Assembly: GCA_027596945.1 (NCBI GenBank)
Contig: JADGJH010000442.1
Location: 1 to 11,516 of the forward strand
Length of the DNA: 11,516 bases
Direction of reading: 5' to 3'
DNA from: Physocladia obscura
Lineage: Eukaryota; Chytridiomycota; Chytridiomycetes; Chytridiales; Chytriomycetaceae
Positions 1-10,233 of this stretch are shown here, piece after piece. The notes under the pieces are model-generated. The model did not search any database and was not told where the DNA came from. It was given only the letters and a program-made list of their open reading frames with translations. Both the position numbers and the translations under genes were made by a program. Numbering within the stretch: the stretch's first letter is position 1; each line of letters begins with the position of its first letter.

Positions 1-419
1 CGATCAAATTACCAGAATCAAAGCTGCACATGGACTTCTTTTGGAATGACGATTTTTTGAAATATCCCGAACTGTATAATTTTTTAGTAAAATAAATACA
101 GTGTTATCCAGAATTTTTTTTTCTTTTCTTTCATTTTCTCTACGAAGTATTGTCACTTTTTTCTTCGGAACAACTGTGCATGTACTTAGGACAAAGAAAT
201 TGGTCACACCGTCTCTTTCATCTCATAACTTGAAAGCACTATTGAGAGAGCATTCGTTGCCTTAATGGTTCACTTACGAAGGCTTGGGGAGCAGAACACA
301 GCAGGAAGCTCACCAAACTATGTTTTTTTGCTTCTATGGATGAAAATTTCATACGAAAAACGAGCTCTTGAGCTTTTAAAAAAAATATTTGTTTTGCTTT
401 GTTTTCTTTTTTTTTTTTT
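1..419. other. 3' flank of the V-ATPase A gene; no gene seen
   Basis: This stretch lies downstream of the V-ATPase A stop codon. It is AT-rich with homopolymer T runs (for example near 113-122 and 409-420). Short open frames exist on the minus strand, but they show no recognisable domain and no splice-consistent continuation. I see no clear AATAAA on the minus strand before the window edge. It is most likely 3' UTR plus intergenic DNA. Confidence 0.6.
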
Positions 420-2970
<2,551 letters not shown>

Positions 2971-3355
2971 TGCTCCCGCCTGATTTTTAAATTCACGTTT
3001 TAGTCAACATTCAGTTGGGATATCTTTGTCACCATTTTTTTAATTAATTTTTAATATTATTTCAAAAAAGACAAACTGGATATCGCAACAACTGCATCCA
3101 TTCTAAAATATAATATCTCATATTAATAGCTATTTTTTCAAATTTAATTGCTTTTGCAAATTGAACCAAATTAATAATTTAGTAACATTTTTTTGGTGAA
3201 TTAACCATGTTTCTGTTGCTTTTGAGACTTCATTGAGACCGAAATACGCTATTAGAAAATGACAGAGTAATATGCAGTTGCTACAATTTATCAAGTCTTA
3301 TGTTCCATTTCTTTTGTTTTTCTTTCATACGCGAACAAGCAAAATCAAAAACAGA
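2971..3355. promoter_or_regulatory. Shared divergent promoter region between VMA1 and byr4
   Basis: The two start codons (2970 on minus, 3356 on plus) point away from each other, and these 385 nt are all that separates them, so both promoters must lie here or in the 5' UTRs. The DNA is strongly AT-rich, with A/T-only stretches around 3040-3060 and 3105-3180. I cannot assign a specific TATA or CCAAT element. The byr4 frame stays open upstream to an in-frame ATG at 3272. The extra 28 residues would be hydrophobic and unlike the acidic, Ser-rich body of the protein, so I treat that part as leader. Confidence 0.5.
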
Positions 3356-5005
3356 ATGAGTTCGAACATCAACTCAACAAACAGTACAGATACAAGCAGT
3401 TGCAATAAATCGGAGGAAATTATTGCGGACAGCATCTTTCCAGAATATGAGACTTGCGTAAACAATTTCGACCTTCGCTATCAATTTCTGACTCCTCTAC
3501 CACTGAATGAAACGGAATCTTTCAAAAATTCTGCAGACGCGTCTTTTTGCGAAGATTCGGGAAGCGAAACTCTTGCGGGAACCCCTGCTTTTTGGGATGA
3601 AATGTCATCATCCTGTGGAAGTAGCAGAATGAACCAGCAAAACCACATATTTCATCAAACTGTGAAAAGGCTCCAACCAAGTCCAACTCCGAGCAGCTCA
3701 AATGCGAGCGTTATAGCATCCGAAGAAGAAGAAGAAGGATTTGAGGATGTATATTTTCCAGATCACATTGAAGACCTCAAGCTTGTTGGTGTGACTGCTG
3801 CTAGAGTGACCACAGAAATTAATGACTTGGAAAACAATGATAATACCGAGATCAAAAAACGCGACATGATAAAGAGTTTATTGAATTTTGATAATCACGA
3901 ATTACGTGATAAAATCGCAAGATTTGCTGAGATGGATACTGAAGATGAAAATGATGAAATTGGAAATACTCTTGGGCTTTCAATGCCCGAGAATTTCGAA
4001 TGGAATAAGGCATTTGTGGGATTAACGCCTACAGAATGTCTAATTAAGCCAAAATATGCTTTTAAAACCGCAATAGAATCTTCTGGAATTATTATTTCAA
4101 AGCCAGCGAAACAGACAGATTTTGGAGACGGGACTGAACTGGATTTTTTGGACGATATTTCTGAACCAGAAAATGTTCTTGAAGAGGTCCCACTTCCACA
4201 GCCACAGTCGCCTTCATCTGCATTTATTCCTTTGGAGGCGTGGATTGAGTCACCAATTTATCCTTCGTCTCCTATCATAGGGCCAATTAAAAAAAGCGAG
4301 CTCCCCTCAGCTCCAATTCGCACTATCAGTTTAATCAATTCAAAAGCTAAATTGTCTCCCGTACGCAAACTTCCTCCGCCTCCACAAACAAGACTTGCTT
4401 TAACTGGTAACTCTATGCTGCTTTTAATGTTCTAGTTCTGTTTTTTGTTCTCAAATTGAATTGCTAGGACTTCTTGGATCTTCTCTTCGCAGGAGTGATC
4501 CAAATCTGTCACGTTGGACAAAAAATTCAGCTGCACCAGCTGTGAAAAAAACAAAGAAAAGGCCAACACTCATCCGTAATGTCAATCCTTCTGATGTTGC
4601 TCATGGTAAAATTTTCCAAAAAAAAAAAAAAAAAACAATAAAAATTAAAAAAACACAAAAAACAATTAAAAATTAAAAAAACAATTATTAAAATATAATA
4701 AAAACAAAAAACCATACCCAACAAAAGACTATTGTAAATCAAAATGGTAGCCGAAAAATAAAAAAAAAATAAAATGCCAAAACTAATCCTTAATGGAAAT
4801 CCTTTTGTTTTTGCTAATTTTAAATTTTTCAAAAAAAAAAAAAAAAAACAATAATTATAATCGCAAAAATATGCTTAGTCATAGGAACGATGGTGTACGA
4901 TCCGGTTCAGCAGAAATGGAAAGGCAATGAAGAAGTGTTGCTCGATTTTGAAAAAGAAACAACGTTGAACTCACCCTATGCCAATTCTATTTGCAGTGCA
5001 ACTAC

Positions 5006-5053
<48 letters not shown>

Positions 5054-5499
5054 GCAACAACAGAAGCAAAATTGCTTGCCAAAAAAGTCACGATCTCGTC
5101 CGGCGCTTATCACTAACAAGAATGGATTGAGTCAAATTCCTCATGTTGTTGGGAGTATGGTATTTGATCCAGTTAAAATGTGTTGGGTCGGTAATGAAGA
5201 GGAAGTGAATGTATTTGCCGGATTAGATGACTTTGGATATACAGACGCAATTGAAGCCGAGCAAGGTATTTTAAGAAAAAAGAAAGTGCAAAACATTGCT
5301 CAATATATATTTTTTTCTCCTCACAGAAAATCAGAAGTACTTTCTCTTGACAAAATCAATGAAGCAATCTTTGTATGTTGCAGAATCTTCACACAAGCTG
5401 TTTGTTGGAAAATGGTATCCTAAGGCCGTTCAGGAATCAAAGACATTAATCAGAGATACCTCAAAGTCACATTTGTATGATATTAGAACAGTTAAGTAA
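3356..5499 (+). CDS. byr4: Byr4/Bfa1-like two-component GAP subunit, 4 exons
   Basis: Byr4 (fission yeast) and Bfa1 (budding yeast) act with Cdc16/Bub2 as a GAP for the GTPase Spg1/Tem1 at the spindle pole body and restrain septation or mitotic exit. Exons are 3356-4406, 4468-4605, 4885-5265 and 5327-5499. They total 1743 nt, or 580 residues, and all junctions are phase 1. The N-terminal 350 residues are acidic and Ser-rich, with FEDVYFPDHIEDLKL at 129-143, and precede a PPPP stretch. The C-terminal half carries a duplicated block, RPxLIxN followed by MVxDPVxxxWxGNEE. The MVYDP copy starts at residue 399 and the MVFDP copy at 488. HKLFVGKWYP at 546-555 is near the end. Between the two blocks is a 19-residue polyglutamine tract. 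The start at 3356 is preferred over 3272 because the upstream extension looks unrelated. I assign the family by recognition of these motifs; no alignment was run. Confidence 0.85.
4606..4884 (+). repeat. Enlarged byr4 intron 2 with a 213-nt direct-repeat expansion
   Basis: This intron (GTAAAA...ATAG) is 279 nt, while the other two byr4 introns are 61 nt each. It contains two identical blocks, a run of 18 A followed by CAATAA, at 4618-4641 and 4831-4854, exactly 213 nt apart and both preceded by a T-rich stretch ending in C. Removing one 213-nt period leaves 66 nt, the normal intron size here. The DNA between is almost pure A/T with long A-tracts. An insertion bounded by a target-site copy or a local duplication both fit. 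Confidence 0.7.
5007..5063 (+). repeat. CAA/CAG microsatellite encoding 19 glutamines in byr4
   Basis: Fifteen uninterrupted CAA codons (5007-5051) are followed by CAG CAA CAA CAG, all in frame within byr4 exon 3. The tract begins at residue 438 and sits in the linker between the two MVxDPVxxxWxGNEE blocks, where it is unlikely to disturb a folded domain. The nearly pure CAA array should be length-variable by slippage. Confidence 0.9.
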
Positions 5500-5501
5500 C
5501 C

Positions 5502-5507
5502 TTTATT
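5502..5507 (-). terminator. Candidate polyadenylation signal of the PB1-TIR-NACHT gene
   Basis: Read on the minus strand this is AATAAA, 33 nt past the stop codon at 5540 and 3 nt beyond the byr4 stop on the other strand. Cleavage downstream of it would put the minus-strand mRNA end inside byr4 exon 4, so the two convergent transcripts would overlap. Confidence 0.45.
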
Positions 5508-5539
5508 CTTTTCTTTTAATATCAATTAATTTAATTATT

Positions 5540-7725
5540 TTACAGTTTCACACAAAACTTTGAACAAACAAAAAGACCTGTTCTACAAATAAAGAGATAA
5601 TTTGGTTTATGAGAACTAAAAAATTGCTTCCCCAGCACTTTGGCACAACTGTTTTCAACAAAGAGCAAGAAAATCAAAAAAGTGCTGAACAATTTGATAA
5701 GAAATTGTGCAAAATTGTATGACCATTCACAAAGACCAAAAGCAATTGTTAAAATCAAGTTCCGAGCACTGTTTCGGTTGGTATTGTCATGCTTGCAAAA
5801 GAAAACAGCTCCAAGAAGATTCCTCTTGCGCATTTCATCACCAATCAGAGCTGACATGATGGATTTCCCAACACCTGGATTACCATCAAGCCACAACACA
5901 CGCTGGTCAGCAGAACTTGATGACAAGAGAAAGTCCAGCGTGTCATGAAGCAGCCACTGGCGTGTGCCTTGAACATAGTCACCAAGCAGTCTGGACATTT
6001 CTTGTGCCATCTCATCTTTCAATGGTTTGAGCCAACTTTTAAGGATCTCAAATGTGTCTTGAGTGAGTTGGATAGGTGTGGCTTGCAGAGTCAGTGGGGA
6101 TTGAGAAGTTGGCAGAAGGGTTGTTGATTTCTGGGATTGAGATGGCAGCTCAGGATGTTGAGGAGAGGTAGCAGCTGCATGTTTACTATGCAAGTTAAGA
6201 CACTCTGTCACAGTTCTGTGAAGAAGAAAAGAAACAAAGATTTAAAAATGAAAAAGTTAAAATTTAAGAAAAAAAAAGAACTCACAACTTCAAGTCTTTG
6301 GGATTGCATTGAATAGCCTGAAGTTTCATAATTTTTTGTAGTGTTTGGCGGATAGTTTGAGTTTTTGGGCTCATTGGATGGCAATGGAAGTCATCAGGAA
6401 GCTCAGTTGAATGGAAAAAGGACAGAAACTTTTTTCTCCTCCTGAGAAATTATTTTCCACTCATTAACAAAGACAGGCTGAATTACCATTCCATGCAGCT
6501 TTTCAAGCTCAAAAGCAACTTCCCACTAATCAGAAAATTATTAAATCAGATGAATTACCAAAAACAAATGAAATTTTGTTACCTCCAATAAAAGATAATC
6601 AGGCTTTGTTGTTGCTTTAATCAGAGCATTCACAGCATCCACAGACATGAGAATAATAATGATTCTACTGTGTCTCAAACCAGTTAGAAAATTGTATTCC
6701 CAGTCCTTAGAATTGGGAAGGCATTCAGCATCTAAAAACACATGAATATCATTTAGTCCTTTTTCTAACTTCAATGCCAGAATTTGTGCAGTTCCTGATT
6801 GATACTGATTCCGATAACTAATGACAAACTGTCAGCTCCAAAAGTTGCTGATATATGAAACACATGCCTTATAAAAAAGTTGTGAGCAACTTCACCAATA
6901 TTGAATTCCCATGGATCCAGAATACAATCTATCCAAGACTTTTTTGGTCCTGTATCACACTAGGAATCAGGCACAAAACAGCATGTAATACAAAATAACC
7001 CACCATATACATGCACTGTTGAGTCAGATTTCATTGAAGCATCTTGTGGAATTACTGACACAAAAACTTCTGGTAATGTTGTGTCTGATGAAGTTTGAGT
7101 TGTTTCCACATTGCTGCTTGTTTTAACTGCTGATGTATTTTCAAGATTCATCTTGAAGGAAAAGCAAATTAATATAGTGAATATATACATATATTAATCA
7201 AACAAATAAATTAAGAATAATAAAAACTGAGTATTTCATTTACCTTCCACTCCACAGCAATCTTTCCACACTCAAGAGCTTCAACCAGTGAACTATTATT
7301 GAGAATAACATATTCATCATTATCAGAATCAACCCATGAAAGTTTTTTAATCTGAATTTCAAACAATTCCTTTTCAGACAACTTTGCAAGTTGACCTCTG
7401 ATTTCAAGTTCAAACAAATCCAAATGGGCCTTCTTTGCAGAAACTTGAATTTTAAAATTGAGAGATGTATTGTTATTAATACAAAAAGTCTTGATTTTGA
7501 TATTATGACAGGTAGATTGAGTTGAATCTATTTGTTGAAAACATATGATATAAATTGAAAAATAATATTTTCAAAAATAAATAGAAACATCATACCTGCT
7601 GGCAGTACAATATTTGAATTTTTCTGTTGCACATTTGCAATGGAATGGGAAGCAAAGTTGGCTGTTTCTGTGTGATCAAGAAAAATATTTAAAACATATG
7701 AAACCCATAAACTTTGATTGAACAT
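5540..7725 (-). CDS. PB1-TIR-NACHT NLR-like protein, frameshifted and 3'-truncated
   Basis: Seven exons fit: 7725-7596, 7527-7244, 7151-7004, 6949-6868, 6817-6583, 6525-6286 and 6215-5540. All phases agree except exon 6, which is one base too long. With that base ignored the product is 597 residues. Residues 52-128 form a PB1 domain, with a basic KIK strand and an OPCA-like acidic motif DSDNDE at 110-115. A Ser/Thr linker follows (139-187). The TIR domain starts at FFISYR (212-217), continues through VFLDAECLPNSKDWE and IIIILMS, and reaches LLLEWE at 290-295; a Glu there may be the NADase residue. After a linker, WLDGNPGVGKS carries Walker A (about 484-491, DNA 5884-5861). The protein ends about 106 residues past Walker A, so Walker B, the NACHT remainder and any repeat sensor are absent. 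PB1 mediates pairing, TIR signals or cleaves NAD, and NACHT drives assembly; a role in non-self recognition is inferred. The ATG at 7725 is the least certain point. Confidence 0.75.
5588..5593 (+). terminator. Candidate byr4 polyadenylation signal AATAAA
   Basis: An AATAAA lies 89 nt past the byr4 stop codon on the plus strand. A transcript ending just beyond it would run antisense into the last codons of the converging TIR-NACHT gene (stop at 5540). Confidence 0.45.
6818..6867 (-). other. GC-AG intron inside the TIR start motif
   Basis: The 50-nt intron begins AAG|GCATGT and ends CATTAG on the minus strand. It is the only choice I found that joins the open frame of exon 4 to that of exon 5 with matching phase 2, and the joined codons spell FFISYR, the canonical TIR beginning. 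Alternative GT donors at the nearby GTGAAG or GTGTTT sites either break phase or leave an intron of about 35 nt. Confidence 0.7.
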
Positions 7726-7926
7726 TACATACTAGATTATACATGTCCTCACCAAGCTAACACATTTTTCCAAACCACATGCAACACAGATAATTATCTC
7801 ATGTGTTTTACCAATTTGTCAGACTACTGAGAATGTGCTGTGGGTATCAGGCTAGTGATTTCATCAAGAATTTGCCTTCTAGAGTTGTGATCCAGGCTGG
7901 ATTTTGGGTATGGCTACACATAACAG
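7726..7926 (-). promoter_or_regulatory. Gap upstream of the PB1-TIR-NACHT gene
   Basis: About 200 nt separate the ATG at 7725 from the stop codon (7927) of a small same-strand gene, so this is where the promoter or 5' UTR should lie. Short coding-like snippets occur on the minus strand, including one with a CxxC pair, but none joins exon 1 in phase: the GTATGT and GTATAA donors near 7735-7745 all create a stop. No core promoter motif is clear. Confidence 0.3.
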
Positions 7927-8451
7927 CTAATTTGGCATCTGACAGCTTTCATTGTAGTAGTAGTTATGTTTGAATTTTAAAGGCTGCCAAACATTTATTT
8001 TTTGTTGCACAGAAAAAATTGTGCCCTTACTGTGTATTCTCATGTGGTATTTGGATGTTTACGCATTTTAGCAGTAACAAAAAGACATCCATAACTCACT
8101 TGTCACTGGTTGTCATAAAAGAAATAAAGCTTGCAGACAGACTCCATTCCCCATGTAGCTCATTTGGGCAGGCAATAGATGGTGGGACAAGAGCTTTTGA
8201 CTGCAAATTATTGTTTTGCAATTTAATTCTCATTTTGCCAATATTTATTATGTTTTTCAAGTTTTAGTGATTTAGTGATTATCAACAATCCACTGCTCAA
8301 AATCAATTACCCATGTATTGATGAATTCCAGAGTAACTGAACTGGTACATTCCACTGAGTTTGCCATCAAATTCTTAACAGTCATCTTGTTTTTGTGTTG
8401 TTCTGCAAAACCTTTGCACAAGTCTTCAGCAGTGTTGATATTCCAGTAAGT
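7927..8451 (-). pseudogene. Unrecognised small spliced gene or gene remnant
   Basis: Three open segments join in phase on the minus strand: 8451-8311, 8200-8100 and 8029-7927. They give 114 codons and a TAG stop. The 3' intron (8099-8030, 70 nt) has a perfect GTGAGT donor and an ACACAG acceptor; the 5' intron (8310-8201, 110 nt) runs GTAATT...TTTGCAG. The peptide includes TAEDLCKGFAEQHKNK, then SKALVPPSIACPNELHGEW, then KGTIFSVQQKINVWQPL. I do not recognise the family. There is no ATG at the 5' end of the frame (the first in-frame ATG is at 8385). Just upstream (8501-8455) another frame reads LKVYYQAFDKLT, as if a one-base shift had separated it from the rest. This makes a decaying gene more likely than an intact one. 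CpG is nearly absent. Confidence 0.45.
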
Positions 8452-8588
8452 TTATCAAAAGCTTGATAGTAGACTTTAAGTTTGAGAGTTGAGAGAGTTT
8501 TTTATTTGTTAAGATTCTACACAAAAAAAGGAAATCCAGAAACCTCTTTATAGCCTTTTTTTGTACTTGAGGCACCTCTGAATTTAAA

Positions 8589-8656
8589 ATAGTATTTCAA
8601 ATACATCTATTGCAAATAATATATGGAATAGCATTTCAAATATATCAGTATATATG
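8589..8656. repeat. Short imperfect direct repeat
   Basis: A block of about 20 nt reading AATAGTATTTCAAATACATC recurs as AATAGCATTTCAAATATATC about 48 nt later, with three differences. The differences are all C/T transitions. It is one of several short duplications in this AT-rich accessory DNA. Confidence 0.5.
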
Positions 8657-8789
8657 CATCTTTGAGTTTTTTTTTTCAATGAAAATAACAAATATGGTTT
8701 TTCTGTCATTGCTTGAAACTCAAAATAATTGATGTTATAGTGAATGGCAGTTGGTTGCTTCATTTAGTTTTGTGTTGATTTTAGACAAG

Positions 8790-8975
8790 TCACACTGTTC
8801 TATTTAGTATTAAATAGCTTGATATCTTTATTAATAAACTAAAGTTGACTGTGCCAACAGTGAATACATGTGCTGTGGCCATCAGCATATTCAAATCAGT
8901 TGGTACAAGAAACTGTTGATTATGTTGCAACTGTCTTTTGTTTTTTCTACATTTTCTAAATGTTTCTATTGATTT
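8790..8975 (-). pseudogene. Coding-like fragment of unknown family
   Basis: A 61-residue open frame without a start codon begins right after a TAG that could itself be a splice acceptor, and ends at a TGA. It begins basic (FRKCRKNKRQLQHNQQ) and becomes hydrophobic (MLMATAHVFTVGTVNF). Composition looks more protein-like than the surrounding frames. There is no recognisable domain, and no upstream exon that I can join with confidence. It may be an exon of an eroded gene or chance. Confidence 0.25.
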
Positions 8976-9420
8976 CTAATACAATTATTTATGAAAATGC
9001 TTATGTTCAAAACCTTTTATGCTGCAGAGCATCTCTCACTCTCTTCTCTAGTCTACTATGCAAGCCATGCTCTTGAGTAGAATAATGCTGGAGGTTGTGT
9101 GTTTCCAGGGATTTGAACCTTATAGTAAGTGGAGTTAGTCTCTTACTATTTACTAGTGAACATACCAGATTCTTCTCAATGGTTCTCTGCTGATTTTGTT
9201 TGCACCTCTGTAGTAGTGTATCACAGTAAGAACAACAGATCATTTGAAACAGCATCAGTTTAATCTTTTCATAAAGATTGTTTGCTTTTATCAACTGCCC
9301 ATAAATAAAGCTATTTTTATATTTTAACTTATTCAAATTTTGTCCATTTTGCCATTTTGCAAAATTATATTATTAACAAACAGTTTCTTTCTTTTATTTG
9401 AGAAGAAACAAATAAACCTT
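8976..9420. other. AT-rich accessory DNA with a tRNA-like internal promoter pair
   Basis: On the minus strand, GGTTCAAATCC (9119-9109) is a close match to a Pol III B box. GGTATGTTCACTAGT (9166-9152), about 33 nt upstream of it, resembles a degraded A box. The flanks do not form a convincing tRNA acceptor stem, so a worn tRNA-derived SINE head is the more likely reading. A 109-codon minus-strand frame at 9007-9336 overlaps this and shows no domain. Nothing else stands out here. Confidence 0.3.
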
Positions 9421-9654
9421 CAATTAATGATGAAAGATTTATTTTGCACCACTGGTTTTGTAATACCCATCTCTCATGACTGAATTGCATATACTTCAAT
9501 AAACAATTCAATGGGTGAAGTTCACATCACAGTTGAGTGGGGTTTTGACCTGCATTGACTTTCCCAAGAATCAAAAACTGTGGCTGCAGCCAATTGCTGT
9601 ATATTAAAAGACAGCTATATTGCTTTCCAATATTTTGGCATGTTTACATGGTAG
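9421..9654 (+). pseudogene. Decayed DDE-type transposase C-terminal fragment
   Basis: One frame reads through 77 codons with only two internal stops (TGA at 9481 and 9556) before a TAG at 9652. It contains NNSMGEVHITVEWGF (9502-9546), which resembles the segment near the end of DDE superfamily endonucleases where RVxVEWGFG is typical. It ends with an AFQYFGM segment like the C-terminal tail of the same families. The upstream catalytic Asp residues are not visible. The fragment abuts the left arm of the inverted-repeat element, so it may be part of it or an older insertion. The family call rests on motif recognition only. Confidence 0.45.
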
Positions 9655-9674
9655 GAATTGTTATAAATTAGGTT

Positions 9675-9892
9675 GCTAATCTAATTTTTCTCAAAGAATT
9701 TTCAAGAATTTTCTCAAGCCTGCAATTACATTTAAGAGCCCAAAAAAACAATTCAAGCAATTTCCAACTGCTTTCAAACCATTTTTCTTTTTAAGCATCA
9801 TTTATTCTTTTTTTCTTCTTATTCTGTCCACTTCAAAAACTATTTAAACCCCATTGCTTTCTATTCTTTATTATATCAAATAAAAATGAAGT
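9675..9892 (+). repeat. Left arm of the inverted repeat
   Basis: Left arm, pairing with 10991-11206 in inverted orientation. The first conserved block is GCTAATCTAATTTTTCT at its outer end, and the last is ATCAAATAAAAATGAAGT at its inner end. Confidence 0.75.
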
Positions 9893-9935
9893 ACACATTA
9901 AGGATTAAACTTTCTACTTCAACTTTATTGTATAC

Positions 9936-10163
9936 TTGAATTTCAAACTTTTGTCATTTAGTTCTGAGATACTTACTATTGACTTCAACTTACTGGAACC
10001 TTGTGCCTGTTCCTCAGCTATGTATAGCAATTTACTTCAGGCATCAAAGTTCAGATTTTTTTGGCATTCTGCCACCATCCTTGTACAATTATCTCCATAC
10101 TCTACCACACCCTTAAATGATGAAAACTCTGATGATGAATTAATGGAAACAAATGATGAATAA
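9936..10163 (+). other. Short open frame with acidic C-terminus inside the element
   Basis: A frame of 75 codons starts at a TTG; the first ATG is at 10020, leaving 47 residues. It ends with an acidic tail, NDENSDDELMETNDE. Its stop codon overlaps an AATAAA (10158-10163), as in compact transcripts. Just upstream, TTGTCATTTAG (ending 9960) could serve as a 3' splice site. I see no domain. It could be a last exon of an element gene or a chance frame. Confidence 0.25.
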
Positions 10164-10233
10164 AGAATACTTATTTGCTTTAATTAAATAAACTAAATAG
10201 TTAGATAAATATTTATTTAAAAATTCAGTTTAT

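Noticed and set aside
3272..3355. Upstream ATG extending byr4 by 28 residues
   Set aside because: The extension is hydrophobic and unlike the rest of the protein; the ATG at 3356 begins the acidic, Ser/Asn-rich body. It cannot be fully excluded without transcript ends.
4461..4832. Open frames of 71 and 101 codons in the A-rich region
   Set aside because: The plus-strand one is byr4 exon 2 running into its intron; the minus-strand one is Phe/Ile-rich translation of A-tracts.
5618..5684. Membrane segment near the C-terminus of the TIR-NACHT product
   Set aside because: The hydrophobic stretch FLIKLFSTFLIFLLFV falls where NACHT core helices and strands are expected, so a true transmembrane helix is not supported.
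6440..6484. 45-nt intron GTAATT...TTTCTCAG in TIR exon 6
   Set aside because: It keeps the same frame, which then hits a stop at FPFN, so it does not solve the phase problem, and it would remove the TIR strand VIQPVFV.
8019..8267. 82-codon plus-strand frame starting with ATG-like MCPYC
   Set aside because: It lies opposite the better supported spliced minus-strand frames and has a hydrophobic, AT-driven tail and no domain.
9007..9336. 109-codon minus-strand frame
   Set aside because: It overlaps the tRNA-like boxes, has no domain and a low-complexity N-terminus; most likely a chance frame in repeat DNA.
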